Positions 52,173-63,063 of a DNA stretch of 64,000 nucleotides are shown piece after piece; the stretch's first letter is position 1, and every line of letters begins with the position of its first letter. A program made the translations under genes and the position numbers. Source of the DNA: Chrysophaeum taylorii (lineage: Eukaryota; Sar; Pelagophyceae; Pelagomonadales; Pelagomonadaceae); contig JAQMWT010000297.1 of the NCBI GenBank assembly GCA_029834535.1, positions 146,200 through 210,199 on the forward strand, in the 5' to 3' direction. The notes under the pieces were generated by a model that searched no databases, had not been told where the DNA came from, and worked only from the letters and a program-made list of their open reading frames with translations.

Positions 52173-53546
52173 CTACTCGAGCATGCTCAGGATAGCGAGA
52201 TGTCGGTTGTGCACTGGCTGAAGACATAAAGTGAAATCAATCTTCACGTGACCGATTTGCGGATGATCTGGTAGGGGAACAACTATATTACGGGTAATAT
52301 CATATGTGAGGCACGTTGTTGTCCAGTGGCAGTTTGGATAATAATCGGCGCGTATTTGGAATCCAGTGGAATAATATGATTTGGTATTGCGAAATCGTAT
52401 GTGGACATTAATGATATGGTAGCACACGAGTCAAAATATAAAAAGGAACAATGTTGGGGGACACTGTTTACCTTCATATATTTCGTTGGAAGTGCATTTT
52501 CCGAATGCGGGCAAGTAGTGGAGAGGCTGCCAGTGAAGAAGTTCTCCAGAAATAACAGGTGAGTTGGAATGATAATCGGCTGAACAGGTGGTGATGGTTC
52601 GTCAGCCTCATCAGCCATGCCGTGCTTCTCATCAAATGATGATAGCGAGGTCTGATCGACATCCCTTGTGGTTTCGGCTGGTGGTGGTTGGTTGATGGCT
52701 GATTGGACCTGTGAAGATAGCGAGGACAGTAACGCTGGTGGTAACGCCGAGATGGCGGAAGCAGTAAAGAAGTTCGGCACATTATCGGAGGGATTACCCT
52801 GCGTGTTGGAGGCATTCTTGGTATCTGTAGTAGGAGGAGTTGCCGTTGGGGTAGGAGCAGTAGCAGCAGTATGATGTTGTGGCTCCACGTAGTTTAACGA
52901 CTTTTCGGTCGAGGATAGATAAACGTCTACATCACAAATGATGTCTGATGTCTCTGCGAACATGAGTTGTTCGTTTAGGCGAAGTAAGTCACTATTGTCC
53001 TCAGTAGATGTCGTTGACAGAATATCAGCGGATTGCAACAGAGTCTCAAATAACTTGGTGGTGCTCTGTTGTAGCTGAGCCGTGATATCATTATCCGTCA
53101 CCTGCTTCGTAAGTTCACTACACTGCTCTTGCCGTGTATTTAAGGTGTGCTTCGTTCGATCTAATAATTTCATGTTAGATCGAGAGGACCTGTCGAAAGT
53201 GCGAGGGTAAATTGGACGGTCATGGGACTGTCCAGCAGTTTTCTTGGTGACATAAGAGTCACCAGAACGATAATACGATAGGTCGCTGCGAGAGAAAGGC
53301 TGGCGTGCATCGTTAGAGTTACGCAAGCGTCTAGCGTTAAACGTGGAGGATGTTCCAGGTTGAGAAGAAGTAATGGACGCGATTGTGTTTGCAGTTTGAG
53401 TCAGACTTTTGTCTGATAAATCCAGCGTGTTTGTTGGTAGTAATTTGGGCTTTGGTTGTGGTGTCAATCTTCCAACATAAGGCTGCCAAGAAACAGGGCG
53501 TTCTAAGCGTCTCTTGATCGACCCATCTGATACCACATTATTGGAG
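52173..53546 (-). pseudogene. Copia Z gag C-terminus and protease
   Basis: Ser/Thr/Gln-rich spacer (res. ~1-330), then an aspartic protease signature SFLYFDSCATISLMSTYDFA with DSCAT in place of DSGAT, and a beta-rich tail (IIIQTATGQQRASHM, then after a frameshift RNIVVPLPDHPQIGHVKIDF), ending at a TAG. The N-terminus is cut by element Y at 53,546. No zinc knuckle is visible in this part. Confidence 0.6.
52890..52910 (-). repeat. Interspersed boundary motif, upstream of protease of Z
   Basis: GACCGAAAAGTCGTTAAAC read in frame as TEKSLNY. Confidence 0.7.
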
Positions 53547-53938
53547 AGATTCGACCCTCTCCGGGTACGTGGTAGAGACTGCGTGCAGTCTTAGGCGTGT
53601 ACAGACCATTCCGCTTGTCACATGCTACTATACAAGGTAAGGATTTAGGCCCTAACTCCTTAAGGACATTAGGTCCCATAGAAGCGCTCACACTGACAAT
53701 GAGGAATGAAGCCTCCATTAATTAAACAGACAACCCATACCTGACGGTACGCACCTGGCGGTCTACTCCTTGTTGGAAGTGAACTGCAGATCTAGTTCTC
53801 CATAGTCTGAGAGTCATAATGGCGGAAGGGTAAGGAAGGAAAGAGGGAAAGCCGTATTGCGGAGAGAAAACCCTCTAGTGGAGATAGGTGTGAAAGGAGT
53901 GAGGTGTTCCAGTGTCGTACACGTAATAGTGTAGCTCT
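53547..53938 (-). repeat. 3' LTR of Copia element Y (family 1)
   Basis: 392 bp, matching the LTRs at 2,350, 37,394 and 56,731. Preceded on the - strand by GTTGAGGGGGTCC. It abuts the interrupted gag of Z. Confidence 0.85.
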
Positions 53939-54080
53939 CTGGACCCCCTCAACGTGTGAAATAATTGTTTATGCATTTCAGACGTTCTTGAGGGCGGAAC
54001 TTGTGTAAGGTACATGAGAGCAGCGAACAAATTAAACAAACAACAATAAAACAGGGGAAGAGGTAACATAACAAATTAGT

Positions 54081-56071
54081 TTAGGAAGATGAGGTTGGGC
54101 GAGTCGTGACATTGCGTAAAGAAGCGGCATCCACAATATCAGATGTGTGGTCCAACTCATCATCACTATTATCCTCCAGTTCCTTTAACTCTGGAGAGGA
54201 AGAATCATGATCTTCGGGTTGGTCGTTAGCAGTATTGTTTGTAGTGATAGCATCACTGAGGGCGACCAGGGGTGCCATGACAGAAGATAGGAAGGACATA
54301 GCTGCGTCCGGTGTTAAAGTATGCAAGTCTGCTGCCGGGATAACATGATCCTGTGCATCAGACATAGCGGTATGTAAGTTACGAGCTGTATCGTCGATTA
54401 GAGTTTGCTGTGTCTCGTCATAAGTACTTGGAGGAAACTGTCCAATAGTCGAAATGAATGATCGCGAGATTATGTGAACAAAGACAGCAAGGGTAGGCAT
54501 CATAGAATCTTGGTGCATTTGGTAGCTTGATAGTATATTAACCAAGAGCGCGACATGCTTAATATTGTCGGTTACTTGAGCGCTTAGTGTGGCATAAGCT
54601 TCTTGTAGCTGAGTTAAGTTCTCTTAGAGCAGTCGATAGTTGTTGATCTCGTTCCATCAATTGCTGCTCACTGTTAGTAAGACGTGAGGATAGGGATTGA
54701 ATTTCTCCTTTTAACTGGCGTAAAGATTCAACCACATTGTCGTTAGGTTCGTCTGGCGTGGGTTCAGCAGATGTAGTTTCGACTGGTGCCGGTGTTTCAC
54801 CTTCAGACAATTTATTATCTGAAAATGCGTCTATTATAGCAGAGGGATAGCCAACCTGGACTAGCACGTTTTTGAATGCGGACTGATGCTCAGGTGAAAG
54901 GTGAAGAAAGTAATCTAACATTGGCGGTACCATCTCGTGAGAAGTGTCATTAAGCTGGTGAAAGACATCATTAACGAAACTTTCAATGAGCACATTATGT
55001 AGCTCGTCAGGATTGGTCACGACACAGATTTTATCTTCAACCGACTGTAGTAATGACCAAGCCGCTACAAGAATCTCGAGATTTACGTTCGAGATATAAG
55101 GCAGCTGTAGCAAGAGGGGAGCGTTGGCGTCAGGGTTTACGATGATTTTAGAAGCATCTAAGTTATGGATAGCCATACATTTCATGAGCGCCTCTTTAAG
55201 CAGCTTGTTGATTGCAATGGACTTCCCAAAGCGGAGAATGATAGCTCTCATGTGTGCAGCTGGATCATTATAGCAAGAAAGATGAAAGGACTGTCGGCTG
55301 TTCCTAATTAACGCTGTCCCGTGCTGCGACAAATTACACATGACACAGATCAGAATAAAAAATGGACGCGGTACGTCAAAACAATGCGAAGCATGTTGAT
55401 CTGACGCAAGGTGGTCCTCGATGATTTTAGTGATTTTGTCCGTTTTAAGCTCATCTTCGGTGCATATGGCGAGTACAAGGGGTGTACCCAGCGCATCGGT
55501 TTTGTTAAAGCACTTCGTACACGCCACGTGTACTTTGACAACGCCTTAAATGGGTGTGTATCGACGAAATACCCTCGTTTGTCGGTATGTTAGGAGCGTT
55601 ACGGATGCGCTTCGCCTTTAGACACAATAGTGAGCTCAGGAATTGGAGGTTGTCAACACAGTTATTTTGTTGTGCCTCCGTAAGCAGTTGTTGGATGGAT
55701 TGATGCCAACATTGAGGATCCTTAGGTGGTGGTAGCAAAAAAGTCGGTGGCTGGGTGCCAAGCGAAAGAACGTTCCCTGACATCATCGCCATAGCATCGA
55801 ATTTACAATGCTTAAGCAGAAAGTACTCTGTGTTTGCCACATGCGATTTAGTTTGATGTTGCGCTGTTTGAGATTTAGGAGTCACTGGCGAGGACTGATT
55901 TCCTTGAGCAACCGAAAGATACGTTTGATGCTTCCGATTAGGAGAACTAGTTGGAGCAACGCCTGGATTTAGTGCATTAAATGGAGATGATAATGATGTT
56001 ATGCCGCCACGTCCACGGTTTAATACAGAGTAACGTCGGCTCGCAGCATCCTTGTTCTTGGCAGGGTTCAT
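54081..56071 (-). pseudogene. ORF3 of Copia element Y
   Basis: ATG at 56,071 (MNPAKNKDAASRRYSVLNRG). The SSPNRKHQTYLSVAQG block, CTKC...HCFD...CVMC site, NDPAAHMRAIILRFGKSIAI and the Gln-rich coiled coil are all present, with an acidic end (ELEDNSDDELDHTSD) and stop at 54,081. Two frameshifts (~55,520 and ~54,560) break it. Very similar to ORF3 of X and A. Confidence 0.65.
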
Positions 56072-56143
56072 TTTGTAGAGGTTCTCGCATTGCGTATTTC
56101 GCTTCACATTTGGGCGAGCCACGATGCCGATTTACATGAGGGT

Positions 56144-56162
56144 TAGTTTAACGTCATTTCGG
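56144..56162 (-). repeat. Interspersed boundary motif, between pol and ORF3 of Y
   Basis: CCGAAATGACGTTAAACTA, in frame with pol after its TAA, read SEMTLN-stop. Confidence 0.6.
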
Positions 56163-56181
56163 ATATAGTGAGGGGGAAGGA

Positions 56182-56730
56182 TTAAGCATCTTGCTGAGCT
56201 ATGGGTTGTTGTAAACCAAGTAACGTGCGGAATCTAGTGAAAAGTGGAGCACCAAAGGGTATAGTGAATCCATCAGCGATGTTCTGAGTACCGGAAACAT
56301 GATGTAAGCGAATGCGCTTTACATGTACGTAATCGCGAATACGAAACCAGCGTGTGCTAATAGCTTTGGCCTTAGTCGCACTGTCAGGATTATTTCATAG
56401 ATGGATACCAGAAGCAGAATCCCCAAGTATCGGGCTGTTACGTATGAACGACATGTCCGATGGGAGAGGGTTGTCGTGAGCATCATAATATAATAACAAA
56501 TCTTTCCCTGGAGGTTGGCGAAGATAGTATTGTGGGTTTATAGCGAATGCCATTTCCGTTAACAATTTGCGTAACCAGACCACATCATCAGCACACATAT
56601 TAAGGGCAATGAGTTCACTCTCATGCGTAGAAGTAGCTGTGATAGGCTGTAGTTTGGACTTCCAGGTGATGAGAGAACCGAACAAAAAGATAGCGTAGCC
56701 AGTTGTAGACTTGCGGTCTCGTTCATAGAG
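56182..56730 (-). pseudogene. RNase H of Copia element Y (cut by X)
   Basis: Starts at the X LTR with YERDRKSTTGYAIFLFGSLI, then STHESELIALNMCADDVVWL...NIADGFTIPFGAPLFTRF and QQDA-stop at 56,182. Element X lies immediately upstream, within the segment that reads NAPSYEQDRKSTTG in the homologous copy at 61.85 kb. Confidence 0.85.
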
Positions 56731-57120
56731 AGATTTGACCCTCTCCGGGTACATGGTAGAGACTGCGTGCAGTACTAGGCGTGTACAGACCATTCCGCTT
56801 GTCACGTGCTACTACACAAGGTAGGGATTTAAGCCCTAACTCCTTAAGGACATTAGGTCCCATAGAAGCGTTTACACTGACAACGAGGAACGAAGCCCCC
56901 ATTACTTAAACAGACAACCCCATACCTGACGGTACGCACCTGGAGGTCTACTCCTTGTTGGAAGGGAACTGCAGATCTAATTCGTCGTAATCTCAGATAA
57001 AAGGGCGGAAGGGTAAGGAAGGAAAGAGGGAAAGCCGTATTACGGAGAGAAAACTCTATTGCAGAGATAGGTGTGAAAGGCGTGAAATGTTCCAGTGTCG
57101 TACACATAATAGTGTAGCTC
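56731..57120 (-). repeat. 3' LTR of Copia element X (family 1)
   Basis: 390 bp, the same family as the other LTRs. It sits between ORF3 of X and the interrupted RNase H of Y. Confidence 0.85.
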
Positions 57121-57242
57121 TCTGGACCCCCTCAACGTGTGAAAGGATGGTTTATGCATTTCAGACGTTCTTGAGGCGGAACTTGTGCAATATACGTGAG
57201 AACAACGAACAATGAAACAGACAACAAAACATGGCAAGTTAA

Positions 57243-59491
57243 TTATGATTTCGAGCGTGTTGTGATATTATGTAAGGAAGTAGTATCGGTATCCACAACA
57301 TCAGATGTGTGGTCCAATTCATCCTCGCTATTATCGTCCAGTTCCTTTAATTCTGGAGAAGACGAGTTGTGATCATCGGAGGATAGGTCGTTAGCGTTAT
57401 TGTGTGTAGTCATAGCATCACTCAAGGTGACCAAGGGTGCCATAACAGACGAGAGGAAGGACATAGCAGCGTCTGGGGTTAGAGCGTGTAGATCCAAAGC
57501 AGGAATAACATGATCCTGTGCATCAGACATAGCTGCATGTAAACTGTGAGCTGCTTCGTCGATTAGAGCTTGCTGTGCCTCATCATACGTATCTGGGGGG
57601 AACTGTCCAATTGACGAAATGAGCGAGCTTGAAATTATGTGGACAAAGACAGCGAAGGTTGGGATTATATTGTCCTGGTGCATCTGAAGACTTGAAAGGA
57701 TGTTATCTAAGATGGACACATGCTTAAAGTTTTCGGTCACTTGCGCGTTTGGGGTGTCGTAAGCTTCTTGCATCTGAGTAAGCGTAGTTAGCGTAACCGA
57801 TAGCTGTTGATCTCGTGCCATCAATTGCTGCTCACTATTAGTGAGACGTGAGGATAAAGACGGAATCTCTTCTTTCAATTGGCGTAGAGATTCGGCCATA
57901 TTGTCGTTAGCTTTATCTGGCGTGGGTTCAGCGGGTGGATTATCAATTGGTGCGGGGATAGCATCTTCAGATGAGGTACTAGCTGAAAAGGCATCAATGA
58001 TGGCAGAAGGGTAGCCAACCTGGACTAGCACGTTTTTAAAGGCTGACTGATGATCAGGTGAAAGTTGGCGAAAGTAGTTAAGCATTGGCGGTACCGTCTC
58101 GGAAGAATTCGCGTTGAGTTGGTGAGAAACGTCATTAACGAAGCGTTCAATGAGCACATTAAGTAGCTCATCAGGGTTGGTCACTACACACACTTTATCC
58201 TCAATGGACTGTAGCAAAGACCAAGCAGCTACAAGGATCTCAAGGTTTATGCTTGAGATATAAGGCAGCTGTAGCAAGAGAGGGGCATTAGCGTCAGGGT
58301 TGGTAATGATTTTAGAAACATCGATATTAAAGCTTTCCATACACTGCATGAGCGCTTCTTTGAGCAGCTTGTTAATAGCAATGGACTTTCCAAGGCGGAG
58401 GATGATAGCTCCTTTGTGTGCAGCAGGATCATTACAACATGAAAGGTGAAAGGATTGTCGATTATTGCGAATCAACGCTATTCCGTGGTGGGATAGGTTG
58501 CACATGACGCAAATCAACAGAAAGAAGGGACGCGGTACGTCGAAACAATGCGATGCGTGTTGTTCAGACGCGAGATTATCTTCAATGATTTGCCTTATCT
58601 TGTCCGTTTTAGGCTCATCTTCAGTGCATATGATGAGTACAGGGGGTGTGCCCGGCGTGTCGGTTTTATTATAGCACCTGGTACACGCCACATGTACTTT
58701 GACAACCCCTTTAATGGGTGGGCCGGTTGGCAGCCGGAACGTTCGCAGTGTAACGGGGTATGGCCGGGGGGCGAATACGGAAGGTTATCGACGAGTTTGT
58801 TGTCAGTCACATCGCGGTCCCCTCGTCGCATGGCGACAAGCTTGATGGCCACTCTCCGCCGACCGACCTTTCGGCGCTCCTCGTCTACAGGCCCGTGATT
58901 CCGGGCTGGCTCCTGTCGGTCCGGCCTGGCTCCCATGCTCGGGAGAGGTCTGAAGTTAGTTAGTTAGTTAGTTAGTTTAATGGGTGGAAAGCGATGATAG
59001 CGTATACCTTCGTTGGGCGAGATATGAGGCGCGTTCCTGATGCGTTTTGCCTTCACACAGAACAAGGAACTCAAAAAGTGGACATTATCTGCGAAATTTG
59101 TTTGTTGTGCTTCCGTAAGCAGTTGATGCATGGACTAATGCCAACATTGGGGGTCTTTAGGTGGTGGCAGCAGAAAATTTGGTGGCTGGGCACCATGCGC
59201 CATAACATTCCCTGACATCATCGCCATCACATCGAACTTACAGTGTTTGAGCAGGAAGTACTCGGGCCTTGCTGCTTGTGGTTTAGTTGATGACTTGGGT
59301 GTCACGGGCGTGGACTGATTTCCTTGAGCAACCGACAGATACGTTTGATGCTTCCGATTAGGAGAACTAGTCGGAGCAACGCCTGGATTTAATGCATTAA
59401 AAGGGGAGGATAGTGATGACACGCCACCGCGGCCACGGTTCAGTACAGAATAACGACGGCTCGCAGCATCCTTATTCTTGGTTGGGTTCAT
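57243..59491 (-). pseudogene. ORF3 of Copia element X
   Basis: ATG at 59,491. The 482-codon open part (57,243-58,691) carries CTRCYNKTDTPG, HASHCFDVPRPFFLLICVMC and a long helical/coiled-coil half with a SEEDELD-type acidic end, TRSKS-stop. The N-terminal part (59,135-59,491) is separated by a SINE (58,722-58,975) and small frame breaks. The best-preserved copy of this family and a good reference for its C-terminal half. No signal peptide or membrane span is seen, so a nucleic-acid- or capsid-related role is more likely than an envelope. Function unknown. Confidence 0.65.
58722..58975 (+). mobile_element. SINE-like element, 5'-truncated copy (254 bp), 12-bp TSD
   Basis: Bounded by tttaatgggtgg (58,710-58,721 and 58,976-58,987). 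Matches the 3' two-thirds of the copy at 34,803-35,175 and ends in (GTTA)n. Removing it restores ORF3 of X (FHPLKGVVKVHVACTRC). Confidence 0.9.
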
Positions 59492-59587
59492 CTTAGAAAA
59501 ATCCCCGCATTGCGTATTTCATTGCATTTCACATCTTAGCGAGCCACTGTTCCGTTGTATCCTTACTACTAATCGACAGATGTTTGT

Positions 59588-60103
<516 letters not shown>

Positions 60104-60377
60104 TTGTTTGTCTTTAAATGTCGACTGCTAAGAGGGGGGTGTGTGTGTTTGTCTTTAAATGTCGAGTGCTAAGAGGGGGGTGTGTGTGTTTGTCTTTAAA
60201 TGTCGAGTGCTAAGAGGGGGTTGTCTTTAAATGTCGACTGCTAAGAGGGGGTGTGTGTGGGGAGCATGAAGGATGTGGGTGGGTTTGTGGGGTATGAGGG
60301 ATGTGTGTGGGGGGGGTTGTCCCTCGATTTAGGGTAAGGATCAGGTAGGCCCGCGAGCCAGACAGTGATCCTCCAAG

Positions 60378-60945
60378 CCGTCTACGGCGACCTCGCAGAC
60401 TGTTTCCACGACCCGCGGCGGCTCTTTCAGCGCGCCATTCTCACGCCCCGTCGAAACGATGTTGTCGATGCTGACAACGCGCGCATGACCGCGGCCTTAT
60501 TTTCCTGGAGACGAGGCGTCGGAGTTCTTTTCGGCCGACTAGGTTGGGTCGGAAGACGACGCCTCGCTCTCAAGAGTCGAGTTTTGAACTCCCTGACAAC
60601 CAACGGCATGCTGACTTTGATCGCGAGCTTAAAGTCTTCGCAACCTCGACCCGTCGCACGGCCACTGCAACGGTACCAGATACGTGATCGATCGTGTCGT
60701 TGTCACCGAGGCTCCTCCAACCTGTATCCCTTAAGGCCCGCCGACGCCAAACGATCACCAAGAGCCAGGGCCAGACGCCCCGCGAGGTCGGCGTCCTCTT
60801 GGCGAGCCCGTCTTCTGCCACGTCCAGCTCTACGTGGCTCTCTGTCGATCGGCAACCCCGAGGATCCTCTTCTGGGTCGACGACTCCACCCTACCACGTG
60901 CTGCGCAATACCGATAAGCCCTCCCGGCGTCTACACGCGCACTAT
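60378..60945 (+). pseudogene. Helitron helicase C-terminal fragment
   Basis: VYGDLADCFHDPRRLFQRAI, LTPRRNDVVDADNARM, VLNSLTTNGML, TKSQGQTPREVGV and VDDSTLPHVLRNTDK: the same fragment as at 18.6 and 24.2 kb, in changing frames. It is cut off before the helicase C-terminus. Confidence 0.65.
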
Positions 60946-61305
60946 AGGTTAACTTACTGGGACCAGGTGAACTTACTGGAACCAGGAACTTACTGGGGTT
61001 AGAGATTGGGATTAGGTGAACCTAGTGACCAGGTGAACTAACTGAGCACCAAGTGCGAACTTACTGGGGCTTTTAGAGTAAACGGTTTAGCGGCGTGTGC
61101 GGATCAAAGCAGCTTAGATTGGCGGGGGTGAGAGCGACGAGCTCGAAGGAGAGTGGGGTGAGTGGTGTGGGTTTACGCCGAACTACGAGATTGGGTTTAC
61201 GCCGAATTTACTGGGGTTAGAGATTGGACTAGGTGAACTTAACGGGAACGCGCTGCCTGCTGTAGAGATTGATAGGTGAACTTACTGGCCTGCACTTACG
61301 CGGAT

Positions 61306-61323
61306 TAATTTAACGTCATTTCG
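61306..61323 (-). repeat. Interspersed boundary motif, after pol of X
   Basis: Degenerate copy (GCGAAATGACGTTAAATTA) at the same place as in Y and A, now separated from ORF3 by the Helitron-like insertion. Confidence 0.5.
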
Positions 61324-61349
61324 CATGTGAAGGGTAAGGGTCAAAGCCA

Positions 61350-63050
61350 TCTTATTGGACTATGGGTTGTTGTAAGCCAAGTAACGTGCGAAATCCGCTG
61401 AAGAGCGGAGCTCCGCCGGGTTTAGTAAACCGTCGCGATGTTTTGAGTACCGATACGATGCGCGATTTCCATACGTTTTAACTGCGTAGTCGCGAATACG
61501 AAACCAGCGTGTGCTTATGCCAGCCTTAGTCGCACTGTCGGCATCACGATGACGGATAGCAGAAGAGTCTCCAAGCATAAGACTGTTACGATGAACGCAC
61601 ACGTCCGATGGGAGGAGGTTGTCGAGACCGCATCTAGTAACGCAACTTTTCCTCAAGGTCGGCGAACATAGTAGTGAGGATTTATAGCGAATGCCATTTC
61701 CGTTAACAATTTGCGTAACCAGACCCATCATCGGCACACATATTAAGGAGATAAGTTCACTCATGCGTAGAAGTGAGCCGTCGAGGCTGCAACTGACTTT
61801 TTGATGAGAACCAAACAAAATGGCGGAAGCCAGTTGTAGACTTGCGGTCTTGTTCATAAGAGGGTGCGTTATCGGCATCAACGAACGCGACCAATGGATC
61901 AAAGTTACCTGAATTGGCTTGTTCTTTAGTGTAATCCAACATGGTTGCCATGTCAGTACGATTGCCGATGTCAAAGTCTAAGATGGTCCATTAGAGCGGA
62001 AGAGCCAGAGTAGTACCAGAGTCGAAGATTGCGATTTTCGGGCTTGCGCAAGTAGCGGAGCGTCCCTGTCGTACTTGAACGTATGCAAATGCTGGATTAT
62101 GCATCCTCGGGAACAACGACTAAGGCTTTGGATAGATCAGGGCGACAGGCCAATTGTACAAAACTGCGCTTTGCAGTAGCAAAACGTATAAGAATAACTT
62201 GTCCATGTCAGAAGACGCCTCCAGTTTTGCAGTGGTTGATGCTGACATCGGTGTAGAGGTGGACGAAGTTACATCAAATGGGGTCTTGAACAATGCATCA
62301 AGTTTAGCTGACAGTCCGTGATGGCAAACCATCAGTAGCGCATGCGCATGCCTGAGCATGACTTCTTGCCGTGTCGACTGAGTATTCCTTTTTCAGGCTT
62401 GTGGAATTCACGACGTAGATTTTCCGAAGTGCGCGCGATGACGACGTCATCCACTGAGCGTGCAAATTAAACGTAGCATCAGCTTGACTTTAGCGTAAAT
62501 GCGTTTCTGTTCGAAACGTATATAGCATAATGAGCCAGCCGCTTTATGGTTTGATTCCAAAGGGCGCGGCTCTGTCGCATCCATAGAGAGATTTAGTAGT
62601 TTTGGGAGACGACGGCCGATATTTGGTATCTTCAGGATCGAGAAGGTAAATGCCTTCTGGCAGTTTGACGAGCATGAGAGTCGATGGGAGCTTGAAAGCG
62701 TTAGGTACGTCGACGGTAGACGGAAGTCGCAGATGGGCTGCTAGTGCCAGAACGCAACGGATGCTGGGTACTGTGCCACGGGCTGTCGTTGAAAAATCGG
62801 TGCCCATAGGCAAGAATCCTCGTAGGACCAGGCGTGCTTTATGTTTAGATAGTAACCAGCAGCATTGGTTTTATACGTAGAACGAGGCGGGTGTCAATGG
62901 CTTTGAGTTGACCATTGGCAGCGCGAGTTTAAAGCAGCCAAACTTAACAATATCAAAAACTTTTGAGATAGCGGAGATGTGCTTTATGATCAGCGTCTGA
63001 GGTTAACCTTAGGCAGTTCAACTCATATTCATCAATTTTATTATCTTGGC
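61350..63050 (-). pseudogene. Copia element X: RT and RNase H, heavily deleted
   Basis: RT pieces: LPMGTDFSTTARGTVPSIRC, VDVPNAFKLPSTLMLVKLPE and TKSLYGCDRAAPF. RNase H pieces: FVDADNAPSYEQDRKSTTG and LASAILFGSHQK-type frames, ending near 61,350. Many small deletions of a few bases each make it the most worn pol in the window, although its ORF3 is well kept. Confidence 0.75.
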
Positions 63051-63063
63051 TTGAATTTTATAC

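Larger units (their letters stand above)
42650..53546 (-). mobile_element. Copia element Z, encoding a cytosine-5 methyltransferase; frame-broken, 5' part displaced
   Basis: Order on -: gag spacer, protease, C5-methyltransferase, linker, integrase (interrupted by a LINE), RT, RNase H, ORF3, LTR. Its gag is cut at 53,546 by element Y; the missing 5' part should lie beyond X and Y, outside the window. Several nonsense codons (TAG at 52,172; two TAGs in RT; TAA at 45,897) and frameshifts show it is dead. Confidence 0.85.

Noticed and set aside
54081-59491. ORF3 as an envelope (env) gene
   Set aside because: Position fits, but no signal peptide, transmembrane span or glycoprotein-like Cys pattern is visible. 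A Cys/His metal-site protein is a better description.
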